Assembly: GCA_016928575.1 (NCBI GenBank)
Contig: JAFGKK010000060.1
Span: 1 to 32,078 of the forward strand
Direction of reading: 5' to 3'
Origin: Anaerolineales bacterium
GTDB lineage: Bacteria > Chloroflexota > Anaerolineae > Anaerolineales > RBG-16-64-43
Length of the DNA: 32,078 bases
Part shown: positions 9,129 through 18,093 of the stretch, one piece after another
Layout: the number at the start of each line of letters is the position of its first letter
How positions within the stretch are numbered: the first letter of the stretch is position 1
The notes under the pieces: model-generated
The model's input: the letters and a program-made list of their open reading frames with translations, nothing else
What the model was told of the DNA's origin: nothing
The model's database searches: none
Made by a program: the position numbers and the translations under genes

Positions 9129-10058
9129 ATGGCTCGTCATTTTCTCAGTCTGAAAGACTTTTCCGCCCAGGAAATCCGCCGCGTGCTGGATTTGGCCGTG
9201 CGGTTGAAGCGGGACCGCGCGGAGGGCGTCAACTCTCCGATCCTGCGCGGAAAAGTGCTGGGAATGATTTTCCAGAAACCCAGCCTGCGCACGCGGGTGT
9301 CGTTCGACATGGCGATGCGTCATCTCGGCGGCGATGCCCTCTACCTCTCCCCGGCGGAAATCGGCCTCGGCCAGCGCGAATCCATCGCCGACGTCAGCCG
9401 TGTGCTTTCGGGGTACGTGGATGCCGTCATGGCCCGCGTCTTCGCCCACGAGCACGTCGTGGAGCTGGCGCGTTATTCCAAAGTTCCCGTAATAAACGGC
9501 CTTTCCGACGACTATCACCCCTGCCAGGCCCTGGCGGATTTGCTGACGCTGGAGGAGCATTTTCAGGACGTCCGAGGACTGACCCTGGCCTACATCGGCG
9601 ACGGCAACAACGTCGCCCGGTCACTGCTGATCCTCTGCGCCAAATTGGGGGTGCATTTCTCGATCGCTTCTCCGGAGGGATTCGCCCTTGCGGAAACCGA
9701 CGTCGCCCAGGCCCGCCGCGACACTGAAGCCAGCGGAGCCGAGATCACCCTTTGCCGCGATCCCGCAGAAGCCGCAACGGGCGCGGACGCGCTGTATACC
9801 GATACGTGGGTGAGCATGGGCCAGGAGGCGGACACGGCGCGGCGGGAGAAAGCCTTTGCAGGCTACCAGCTTAACGCCACCCTGCTGCGGAAAGCCAAAC
9901 CGCAGGCTGTCGTCCTGCATTGCCTGCCGGCCCACCGCGGGCAGGAAATCACCGACGAAGTCGCCGACGGCCCGCAATCCCTGATCTTTCCGCAGGCGGA
10001 AAACCGCCTGCACGCGCAAAAAGCCATCTTGGCGGACTTGCTGGCTCCTGGATCCTAG
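9129..10058 (+). CDS. argF: Ornithine carbamoyltransferase
   Basis: The enzyme carbamoylates ornithine with carbamoyl phosphate to give citrulline in arginine synthesis (or the reverse in arginine catabolism). The 309-residue length is standard. Visible signatures: SLRTR at 52-56 (carbamoyl-phosphate loop), HPCQ at 130-133, DTWVSMG at 225-231 (ornithine-binding SMG loop), and HCLP at 264-267 carrying the active-site Cys265. The start is fixed by AGAGG 6 nt upstream and by the match to the family N-terminus. No other arg gene is adjacent, and the gene has its own promoter, so it appears monocistronic. SLRTR instead of STRTR is a common variant. Confidence 0.95.
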   Translation: MARHFLSLKDFSAQEIRRVLDLAVRLKRDRAEGVNSPILRGKVLGMIFQKPSLRTRVSFDMAMRHLGGDALYLSPAEIGLGQRESIADVSRVLSGYVDAVMARVFAHEHVVELARYSKVPVINGLSDDYHPCQALADLLTLEEHFQDVRGLTLAYIGDGNNVARSLLILCAKLGVHFSIASPEGFALAETDVAQARRDTEASGAEITLCRDPAEAATGADALYTDTWVSMGQEADTARREKAFAGYQLNATLLRKAKPQAVVLHCLPAHRGQEITDEVADGPQSLIFPQAENRLHAQKAILADLLAPGS

Positions 10059-10084
10059 CAGGGCATGGAAAAGCCTTTCATCGG

Positions 10085-10195
10085 TGTCATTGCGAGCCTG
10101 TCCTCGCGCAGCGGGGGCGACCGGAGGGAGCGAAGCAATCTCCTTCGCTGGAAAAGCAGGAGCCGGCTTCGTCGCTTCGCTCCTCGCAAATGACA
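10085..10195. repeat. Palindromic intergenic repeat, copy A
   Basis: TGTCATTGCGAG (10085-10096) is inverted as CTCGCAAATGACA (10183-10195). Inside, GGAGCGAAGC (about 10127-10136) is inverted as GCTTCGCTCC (10174-10183). The pattern CATTGCGAG...GAGCGAAGCAATCTC is a widespread small intergenic repeat of bacterial genomes, probably spread by a REP/MITE-like route. It has no coding capacity. Confidence 0.8.
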
Positions 10196-10203
10196 TCTCC
10201 GGA

Positions 10204-10239
10204 CTTTTTCAACACCCTCCTAGAGGGATCTTGAAAAAG
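10204..10239. terminator. Nested hairpin after argF
   Basis: CTTTTTCAA (10204-10212) pairs with TTGAAAAAG (10231-10239), and inside it CCCTC pairs with GAGGG around CTA. The stem is long and the outer arms are A/T-rich, so it could end argF transcription, although it lies 145 nt after the stop. It may equally be part of the repeat array. Confidence 0.4.
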
Positions 10240-10251
10240 GCCATCAACCAC

Positions 10252-10407
10252 GTGATTGCGGGCACGTCCTAGGGCAGCGGGTCGACCAGAGCAATCGCAG
10301 CCCGTCCCGGAACGTCCAACGGGCGGGCCGGGACGATCTCCTTCTTCCGCAGAAAAAGGAGACGGCTGGGCTGCTTCGTTTCCCGGCTTCGCCGCGGACC
10401 TCGCAAC
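10252..10407. repeat. Diverged second copy (B) of the palindromic repeat
   Basis: GTGATTGCG, then GTCCT, GCAGCGGG, CGACC, GAGC and AATC (10252-10299) follow copy A in the same order with substitutions and short gaps. A right half recurs from ATCTCCTTC (10336) to CTCGCAACG (10399-10407). Between them lies a small inverted repeat, CGTCCCGG (10303-10310) / CCGGGACG (10328-10335), possibly an insertion. The left half matches well; the right half is looser. Confidence 0.5.
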
Positions 10408-10549
10408 GCGGGGGCTGAGCTTTCACCGCGACCCGCCGCGCCTTTTTGCGCATCCCGCCGGATCGCTTGGCGGTTTTACAGGACGCGCGACGCAGGAAGG
10501 AATCCTCCGCGAGAGGGATTCGCGGATTCATCGGGAGGAAATCACTCGG

Positions 10550-11860
10550 ATGTTCAGCGATTGGAAAACGCGCTATCCGCACAAGGTGGTGGACAGCGAC
10601 CGTGCCGTGGAGGCCATTCAAGACGGATACCGCGTGTACCTGAGCGGTAACTGTTCGGTCCCCAAAAAGCTGCTCGATGCGCTCGTGCGGCGCGCCCCGA
10701 AGGTTCACAACGTGGAGATCGACCAAGTGCTCACGGTTTGTCCGGACGATTATGTCTCCCCGGCGATGGAAGGGCATCTGCGGGTGAACACGATGTTCAT
10801 CAGCGAGAACATCCGCCAAGCGGTCAACGACGGGCGCGCGGATTTCACGCCGTGTTTCCTCTCGGAAGTTCCGGAGTTGTACCGGCGGGGGCATCTTTCG
10901 CTGGACGCCGTTCTGCTCCACGTCAGCCCGCCCGATTCCCACGGCTTCGTCAGCCTGGGCGTGGAAAGCGGCATGGTGAAGACTCCGGCCTCCCTGGCGC
11001 ACCTGGTGATCGCCGAGGTGAATGAGCGCATGCCGCGCGTCCTGGGCGACACCCTGTTGCACATCTCCCAGATCGATTACCTCATCCCGGTCGACTACGA
11101 ACTGGCCGAAGTCTCGATGGGCGAACCGGGCGAGATCAGCTTGAAAATCGCCGAACACATCGCCCCGCTGATCGAAGACGGGGCAACCCTGCAAGCCGGC
11201 ATCGGCGAAATCCCCGGCGCCGTCCTGCGCCACCTGGTTGACAAAAAGGATCTTGGAATTCACACCGAGCTGATCTCCGACGGGATGGTGGACCTGGCCG
11301 AGGCGGGGGTGGTCACCAACGCCCGGAAAAAGATACACCGCGGCAAGATCATCGCCGGATTCCTGATCGGCACCCGCCGGCTGTTCGATTTCGTGGACGA
11401 CAATCCGTTCGTGGAACTGCATCCGATCGAACACGTCAACGATCCGTTCGTCATTTCCCGCAACGACAACGTGGTCGCGATCAACTCCGCGATCGAGGTC
11501 GACCTCACCGGCCAGGTGAGCGCCGACAGCATCGGCACGAAGCTGTATTCCGGCGTGGGAGGCCAGTTGGATTTCATGTACGGCGCCTCGCGCTCCAAGG
11601 GCGGCCGTCCGATCATCGCCCTCCCCTCCACCTACCTGGGCAAGGACGGCTCGCTGCGCACCAAAATTGCGCCGATCCTGACCCCCGGCGCCGGAGTCAC
11701 CACCACCCGCAACCACGTCCACACCATTGTCACCGAATTCGGCGCGGCGCAACTGTACGGGAAGAACATCCGCCAGCGGATCCGGGCGCTGATCGACATC
11801 GCGCACCCCGAATTCCGCGAGGATCTCTCCCGCCAGGCGCGCGACCTGTACCGAGTCTGA
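10550..11860 (+). CDS. Acetyl-CoA hydrolase/transferase family (4-hydroxybutyrate CoA-transferase-like)
   Basis: This class I CoA-transferase family moves CoA between acyl-CoA and a carboxylate such as acetate, butyrate or 4-hydroxybutyrate, or hydrolyses acetyl-CoA. The 436-residue length is typical. Glu240 in IHTELISDG sits where clostridial 4-hydroxybutyrate CoA-transferase has its catalytic Glu. LQAGIGEIPGA (214-224) and the later GVGGQLDF loop fit the substrate/CoA site, and DSHGF (129-133) is a family motif. I chose ATG 10550 because GGGAGG lies 11 nt upstream and the protein opens like family members; the longer in-frame extension looks untranslated. Pyruvate kinase follows after 19 nt, so the pair is probably co-transcribed for pyruvate/acetyl-CoA fermentation or energy conservation. 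The substrate is undetermined. Confidence 0.85.
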   Translation: MFSDWKTRYPHKVVDSDRAVEAIQDGYRVYLSGNCSVPKKLLDALVRRAPKVHNVEIDQVLTVCPDDYVSPAMEGHLRVNTMFISENIRQAVNDGRADFTPCFLSEVPELYRRGHLSLDAVLLHVSPPDSHGFVSLGVESGMVKTPASLAHLVIAEVNERMPRVLGDTLLHISQIDYLIPVDYELAEVSMGEPGEISLKIAEHIAPLIEDGATLQAGIGEIPGAVLRHLVDKKDLGIHTELISDGMVDLAEAGVVTNARKKIHRGKIIAGFLIGTRRLFDFVDDNPFVELHPIEHVNDPFVISRNDNVVAINSAIEVDLTGQVSADSIGTKLYSGVGGQLDFMYGASRSKGGRPIIALPSTYLGKDGSLRTKIAPILTPGAGVTTTRNHVHTIVTEFGAAQLYGKNIRQRIRALIDIAHPEFREDLSRQARDLYRV

Positions 11861-11879
11861 TGAAAGGCGGGAATCCCCC

Positions 11880-13364
<1,485 letters not shown>

Positions 13365-14599
13365 GCGCGGACCGCATCCCATAGCCGTATTCCCAGCAGT
13401 AACAAAGGCAACGGGAACAGCATCAGAGGGTGTTGGACGGGCTGGCCGTCCATGCGCACCGTCAGTAAAAAAAGGATCCACAATCCGAAAAAGACCGCGC
13501 CCAGCATCCCGGCAAACCGCCGGGAGGAGATGCGCTCCGGATTTCTTCCAGACAAGATCATCGCCAACGGCAAAAGCAGCAGGAATTGGTTTCCGGGATC
13601 CATGGGGATGCCGGAGAGAGGCGCAAGCAGGATAGTCATCCCGATCGGGGCCAGCAATCCCACTTCTCTTTTTCGCAACAGGCGGATCCCGATTCCCAAC
13701 AAAGCAAGCCAGACAACGACGGAAATCCACACCCCGGCCAGAAATCCTACCGCTCCGGCAGCTTCCCGCAGGACATCCGCCGGAGTGATGGGCGGGTTGT
13801 ACAGCGCAAAACGCTGAATTTCGTCCCAATTATCGGCCAGCCAGGTCGGCAAAACCGCGAAACTCAACCCCGTCAGCGCCGCCATCACCGCCCCGAACGA
13901 CAAGAGCATCCGACATCGTCCCGCACGGATCGCCCAAAAGAGCGCGGCCGTGATCGGAAGCAACGCCACTTGAGGTTTGACGGTGCAGCAGGCCAGGAAA
14001 ACACCCGCCGCAACGTCCCAACGCTTTTTTACACAGAGCAGGGATATTCCAAAGAACAGGCTTACCAAAACAACGGCGTTGCCGTTGACGATCGCCCGCA
14101 TCCCCAAGTACCAGGAAAGGGAGAATACAAGGAACGCGACCCGCTGTCCCCGGGTCCACTCCGCGCCGGAAAGGAACACGGCGAGGGCGGCGAACGCCGC
14201 CGCGGCGATTTCCAGGACTGTCATCCACAACGCGCGGGCCCAGACAAAATCGGAAATCCATCCGAAAGGAAGAAACAGGAATTCCGCATACAGGGGATAA
14301 GCCACCCGCAGTTCGTGTTCGCCCGGACCGGCCGGTCGGCCGTAGACCAAGGTCTGGATTTCGAGTGCGGTCTGATCCGAGTAGGGATTCCTCCCGTCGA
14401 GCACAGCCCGCACTCCGATCCAATGGACCAGAAAATCGGTCCCTCCCGGCGCGCTTTGCGCAAACCTATAATTGGCAAACGCAAGTCCCGCGATTCCCAA
14501 ACCTGAAAGCAGAAGGAACACGGCCCAAGGAATCCAGCTATCCGGAAGCAATCCGCGCCGTGCAAACCGATTCATCTGTCGCTCCGCATGCCGCAATCC

Positions 14600-15406
14600 T
14601 CAGGTTCGGAACCAGTCCGGAAGGAGACGGATGCTTTTCCCCAAACAGACGCCCGTCCAGAACACCAGCCGGCCGTCCAACGGGCGGATCTGCCCGGCTC
14701 GCACCGCTTGCAGGCCGGGCATTTTCCTCCTGAAAAACGAAGCATCCTCCTCCCCAAACGGGAACGGAGAGTTCGGGAGTAAAATCATTTCCGGATCGGC
14801 GGCCGCCACTTCCTGCGGCGTAACCAGGGGATACCGGCAATCCTGCCGTCCGGAAAACACGTTATCCGCGCCGCACAAGGAAAGCAGGTCGCCCGGGTAG
14901 GTATCCCCATTGAAGGTCACCCAACCGGACGGATCTTCGGCCGGGCCCTCGCGGGAACGGGGGCAGAAGACGCGCTTCCGCCTTTCCGGGCGGGACCCTC
15001 CCAACCAATCCACGGTCCTTTCCAGCCATACGACGCTTTGCAGGGCTGTTTCCGACGCGAAGCAAAGGACCAGATCACGCAGATCCGACACAGCCTGGGG
15101 GACGGTCTGCGGCGCCGTTTCCCAGATGCAGATACCAGCCCCGGCCACCGCCTCCCTCACGCCCGGGGGAGTCTCCTCTGCGTTCAACGCGACCAAATCC
15201 GGGTGCAAACCGGCGATGGTTTCGATCTTGGGAGAATCCAACCGTCCGACACGGACGATTCCGCCCAACTCATCCGGCAAAGGGCATTCGTCGGTTACGC
15301 CGACCAGAAATCGGCCCAATCCGAGAACCACCATGCTGTCGGTTATCGCGGGGAGCAAGGAAACGACGCGTTGCGGGGCAAACCCGGAGCCGAGTCCCAA
15401 CTTCAT
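14600..15406 (-). CDS. BtuF/TroA-like helical-backbone binding protein without a signal peptide
   Basis: The 268-residue protein has the layout of cobalamin/siderophore-binding proteins (BtuF/FepB type): a first lobe opening RVVSLLPAITDSMVVLG, then GVTDECPLP and RVGRLDSPKIETIAGLHPDLV, a long linking helix, and a second lobe with NGDTYPGDLLSLCGADNVF and PEMILLPNSPFPF. Most relatives are lipoproteins or periplasmic, but here the protein begins MKLGLGSGFAPQRVV with no signal peptide, so it should stay in the cytoplasm. The start is set by an ATGA overlap with the upstream gene's stop (15403-15406); ATG 15418 is also possible. No ABC permease or ATPase gene is nearby. It may be a cytoplasmic corrinoid or metal-chelate binder, or the ligand role may be lost. 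Confidence 0.75.
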   Translation of the reverse strand: MKLGLGSGFAPQRVVSLLPAITDSMVVLGLGRFLVGVTDECPLPDELGGIVRVGRLDSPKIETIAGLHPDLVALNAEETPPGVREAVAGAGICIWETAPQTVPQAVSDLRDLVLCFASETALQSVVWLERTVDWLGGSRPERRKRVFCPRSREGPAEDPSGWVTFNGDTYPGDLLSLCGADNVFSGRQDCRYPLVTPQEVAAADPEMILLPNSPFPFGEEDASFFRRKMPGLQAVRAGQIRPLDGRLVFWTGVCLGKSIRLLPDWFRT

Positions 15407-16056
15407 TTCGGCCACCATTGCCGGAAAGTGATCGTGGGTTTCCCCTCGCCCCAGATCTCCCGTTCAGCGGCCGGTCCCAAGGCCAAGGAAACCCCCTCCG
15501 GCAGTCCGATCCGAAAGTGATCCTTGCGCATGGGCGGTTGTGCGTCGTCCTTCCCTGCGGCAAAGTGGGTCTGCACGACGGCGCCCGGAAGCCAGCGCAA
15601 AGCGGGCCCGGCGCCGGAATTCGATTTCGGCCCGCGGACTTCTTCGCCCAGGGCTTCCGCAGCCGAGCCTTCGGCGACAATCACCGCGCCGGAATCCAAA
15701 GCCGCCAAAAGAAAATCGCAAGCGTCTGAATCTCCCAGGGCGCGGGCGTAATGCAGCGAATCGGAAAGGTCCGGTAAAACGGCGATCGCCGCCTCGGTCA
15801 GGGCCTCTTCCAAGATGTCGGAAGCCCCGCAATCGACGGCGCAGCCGGCCCACCCCGACGGGTCGGTCCATTTTTGGAGAACGAATTCCGCATCCGAGAG
15901 TTCCGCCGGAGATGGCGCGACCGCCACGATCGAACCGGCATGCATCACCAGCGCCAGCGCGCGTTGGACGGCCTCCTCCGGCATCGGTCCCCCGGAGAGG
16001 ATCAGCCATCCGGATCCGGGCGGCCGGCGGAACAACTGGGGTAAAACCGAGGGCAT
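15403..16056 (-). CDS. Divergent peptidase S51 / cyanophycinase-like protein
   Basis: I cannot assign this 217-residue protein by strong identity, but its order of motifs follows the S51 family. It opens GWLILSGG (16-23). GAVIVAEGSAAEALGE (123-138) sits where cyanophycinases have GAVIxGTSAGA, so Ser131 would be the nucleophile. VVQTHF (161-166) matches the VxDQHF motif, giving His164. IGLPEGVSLAL (183-193) matches GIGIDExTAL, giving Glu187. The C-terminus (VWGEG-like, then TITF) also fits. The usual Arg residues after HF are missing (HFAAGKDD). ATG 16056 is preferred because ACAGGAAA lies just upstream; a TTG at 16089 would extend it. It lies between ricT and the BtuF-like gene and ends in an ATGA overlap. 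Substrate and activity are unknown. Confidence 0.6.
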   Translation of the reverse strand: MPSVLPQLFRRPPGSGWLILSGGPMPEEAVQRALALVMHAGSIVAVAPSPAELSDAEFVLQKWTDPSGWAGCAVDCGASDILEEALTEAAIAVLPDLSDSLHYARALGDSDACDFLLAALDSGAVIVAEGSAAEALGEEVRGPKSNSGAGPALRWLPGAVVQTHFAAGKDDAQPPMRKDHFRIGLPEGVSLALGPAAEREIWGEGKPTITFRQWWPK

Positions 16057-16098
16057 GGTTTTTCCTGTCGCGGTCCGAAACGCGGGCAAAGGGGCGGC

Positions 16099-17010
16099 TT
16101 ACCTTCTCTGCGGGCGCCCGTTGCGCCGGTTGGTATCCCGCCCCGCCTCCCCCTTCGCTTCGTTTTCCGCCGGCGGCGCTCCAGGGGATGCATCCTCCAC
16201 CGGGCCGATCTCCTCCCGGCGGAACTCGACGGTGCCGCATTCCTCGCCGAGATCCACCAAAACCCCGTCGCGGAGCGGGAAGACCTCCGCGACTCGGCCG
16301 ATGCCGCGGGGTGTTTGAACGCGTTTGCCGCGTTTGGGAAGTTTTTGCCGCGCTTCCGCATACTGTTCGTATTCGTAAATCAGGCAGCAGCGGAGTCGCC
16401 CGCAGATGCCCGTGATTTCACCGGGATTCAGCGAAATGCCCTGCGCTTTGGCCATCTTGATCGAGATCGGATTGAATTCGCCGAGGAACTGCGCGCAGCA
16501 GCGTTGATCCAGTCCGCAGGCTCCCAATCCGCTCAACAGTCGGGCAACGTCACGCGGACCCACCTGCCGGAATTCTATTTGTTGGCGTGAGAACCGGCGA
16601 GCCAGTTCGTTCCGCAGGGGTTTCAGATCCAGCTTCTCGTCGCTTTCCGTGGAATAGATCACCGTCAGGTGGGAACCGTCGTATCCGAATTCGACGGCGT
16701 AAAAGCGCACGCTTGGAAAATGGAACTTCTTGGCGCTCTCGCGGACGGCCGACAGGGTCTCCTCTTCGCGCTCTTTCCACGACTGCTGGACCAGCAGGTC
16801 CTTGGCGGAGGCGGGCCGGTCGATCATCCGCCGTTCACCCTCCGCGGCCTTCGGATGGCAGACAAAACAGGCCACCCTTCCGATTTGTTTACCGCGGGCG
16901 GTGGTCACCACGACGTAGTCGCCGGGACGAATCGATCCGGCATGCTCCCCTGCGTCGAAGTGGTAGATTTTTCCCATCTTCTGGAACCGAACGCCGATGA
17001 TGGCGGTCAT
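16099..17010 (-). CDS. ricT: PSP1-domain protein, RicT (YaaT) family
   Basis: PSP1/RicT proteins form, in Bacillus, a complex with RicA and RicF that binds iron-sulfur clusters and directs RNase Y-dependent mRNA processing. The 303-residue protein carries the family core and its Cys set: GACGLDQRCC (Cys165, 171, 172) and CGRLRCC (Cys203, 208, 209). An SH3-like segment (about 220-265, containing TPRGIGRVAEV) and a charged Pro/Arg-rich tail follow. No ricA or ricF homologue is visible, and the usual neighbours (DNA polymerase III delta' or thymidylate kinase genes) are absent. It is the first gene of a four-gene minus-strand run. A TATAAT on the minus strand at 17055-17060 is its likely -10. 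The family is secure; conservation of the RNA-processing role is inference. Confidence 0.9.
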   Translation of the reverse strand: MTAIIGVRFQKMGKIYHFDAGEHAGSIRPGDYVVVTTARGKQIGRVACFVCHPKAAEGERRMIDRPASAKDLLVQQSWKEREEETLSAVRESAKKFHFPSVRFYAVEFGYDGSHLTVIYSTESDEKLDLKPLRNELARRFSRQQIEFRQVGPRDVARLLSGLGACGLDQRCCAQFLGEFNPISIKMAKAQGISLNPGEITGICGRLRCCLIYEYEQYAEARQKLPKRGKRVQTPRGIGRVAEVFPLRDGVLVDLGEECGTVEFRREEIGPVEDASPGAPPAENEAKGEAGRDTNRRNGRPQRR

Positions 17011-17054
17011 TTACCGATCGCCTTTCTACGAACCGTTTGGAACTGTTCCGCATG

Positions 17055-17060
17055 ATTATA
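17055..17060 (-). promoter_or_regulatory. -10 box of the ricT operon
   Basis: The minus strand reads TATAAT from 17060 to 17055, 45 nt before the ricT ATG. No good -35 is visible in the GC-rich sequence upstream. It faces the rhodanese promoter across a short divergent region. Confidence 0.5.
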
Positions 17061-17160
17061 CCTTTTTCGCTTTCCGCCCCCGGCGCTCCCGCCCGGGCAG
17101 AAGAGGGGATCGGCTTGGGGCGCGCCGCCCCCGACGGCCGCTTTCCTCCGGGCCATCCGG

Positions 17161-17166
17161 TATAAT
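17161..17166 (+). promoter_or_regulatory. -10 box of the rhodanese gene
   Basis: TATAAT lies 40 nt before the rhodanese ATG, in otherwise very GC-rich sequence. No convincing -35 hexamer is present 16-18 nt upstream. GGAGG at about 17197-17201 is the ribosome binding site. Confidence 0.5.
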
Positions 17167-17205
17167 TCCTGCGTTGTCCATCCCCATCCTGGGCCCGGAG
17201 GAAAA

Positions 17206-17733
17206 ATGCCCCGTTCATCCAAACGAAGCAGAACCGTCGGCCCGCCGGATTCCTCCCCTCGGTCCGTTCGAAACCGCAAACCGGGCCGCACCGGCCGGTA
17301 CGGTCGCTCGCGGTTCTCCATTCCGACAACCTGGAAACCGGTGTTGGCCGTGGCGGCGGCCATCGCACTTATCGTCATTTTCTTGGCGGCGGTTCGCGGC
17401 GGCTTGAATTCGCAGTCCGGAACGGACCTCTCACCCGCCCAGGCGATGGAGCAGATCTCGAACGGGGCGGTCGTCCTCGACGTCCGGACCTACGAGGAAT
17501 TCATCGGCGGCCACATCGAAAACAGCCTGTGGATCCCGCTGGCCGAATTGTCCGCGCGGTGGAACACCCTGCCCCGCGATCGGCCGATCATCCTCGTATG
17601 CCGTTCCGGCGTACTCAGCGATCAGGCGCGGGACATGCTCGAGGGCGCCGGGGTCGAGAACGCCGTCAGCCTTTCCGGGGGATTGCAGGCTTGGGTCGCG
17701 GCGGGATTTCCGACCGTGGCCGGAGAACCCTAA
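17206..17733 (+). CDS. Membrane-anchored rhodanese-domain protein
   Basis: The 175-residue protein has a basic, Ser/Arg/Pro-rich N-terminus (1-44), one membrane helix (about 45-63) and a single rhodanese domain (about 76-172). With the basic end inside, the domain should face the outside or periplasmic side. VVLDVRTYEEF (89-99) and GGHIENSLWIPL (101-112) are typical. The active loop is CRSGVLS with Cys132, the persulfide-carrying residue of sulfurtransferases. The final SGGLQAWVAAGFP is the usual domain end. Members move sulfane sulfur or act as thiol switches; the physiological partner is unknown. Strong GGAGG spacing fixes the start. It appears to be a single gene. Confidence 0.88.
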   Translation: MPRSSKRSRTVGPPDSSPRSVRNRKPGRTGRYGRSRFSIPTTWKPVLAVAAAIALIVIFLAAVRGGLNSQSGTDLSPAQAMEQISNGAVVLDVRTYEEFIGGHIENSLWIPLAELSARWNTLPRDRPIILVCRSGVLSDQARDMLEGAGVENAVSLSGGLQAWVAAGFPTVAGEP

Positions 17734-17843
17734 TCCGCGACCGATCCTTCCCCGCCGGAGTCGGACCGGTGATTCTCCGCTCGACGGCGTTCTGATTGCG
17801 GCCGTTCACGGGTTTTCATAAATGGCTGCACAGAAAAAACCAA

Positions 17844-17920
17844 CCCTCTTCTCCCCCCCTCGCCCTCTTCTTCCACACCCGGCTTATTCCCGCTTCGTGA
17901 GGGCGGGCACCGGGAGAGGG
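17844..17920. repeat. Imperfect CCCTC...GAGGG intergenic inverted repeat
   Basis: CCCTCTTCTCCCCCCCTCGC plus CCTC (about 17844-17867) is roughly complementary to the arm from GAGGGCGGG to GGGAGAGGG (about 17898-17920). This resembles degraded copies of the common CCCTCTCCC...GGGAGAGGG repeats found between bacterial genes. Confidence 0.4.
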
Positions 17921-18017
17921 AAGGCGAAAAATGACGGTTTTTAGTTTTTTCAGACAATGAGAGTATTATCGGATCTCGCGGACGATACAGAAAATGTGTT
18001 TTTTCAGGGGAGTCATA

Positions 18018-18023
18018 TATAAT
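18018..18023 (+). promoter_or_regulatory. -10 box of the STAND ATPase gene
   Basis: TATAAT within CATATATAATCAG lies 71 nt before the ATG at 18094, following an A/T-rich tract. TGTGTT 17 nt upstream (17995-18000) is a poor -35. AAAGGA just before the ATG is a fair ribosome binding site. Confidence 0.45.
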
Positions 18024-18093
18024 CAGTGGAAGACTGCACCAATCCGCCGAACAAGCGGCGGCCGCTCCAAGACCGACGGAGTTAAAGGACAAG

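Larger units (their letters stand above)
10059..10549. other. Repeat-filled gap between argF and the CoA-transferase gene
   Basis: These 491 bases carry no credible gene. A frame from 10256 runs in phase into the CoA-transferase, but its first 98 codons are Arg/Pro-rich and look untranslated. The stretch is made of two diverged copies of a palindromic repeat with a hairpin between them. Confidence 0.65.
17734..18093. other. Gene-free stretch before the STAND ATPase gene
   Basis: These 360 bases contain no gene that I can support. The first half carries a CCCTC...GAGGG inverted repeat. The second half turns A/T-rich from about 17930 and holds the promoter of the next gene. Confidence 0.6.

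Noticed and set aside
8780-9727. 315-codon open frame running into argF
   Set aside because: It lies in another frame of argF, and its first part covers the promoter region. No domain is visible.
10085-10195. CRISPR-like or tRNA-like structure
   Set aside because: There is one palindrome plus one degraded copy, not regularly spaced repeats with unique spacers, and no cloverleaf.
10256-10549. N-terminal extension of the CoA-transferase
   Set aside because: The extra 98 codons run through the repeat array, are Arg/Pro-rich and unlike the family; a good ribosome binding site precedes ATG 10550.
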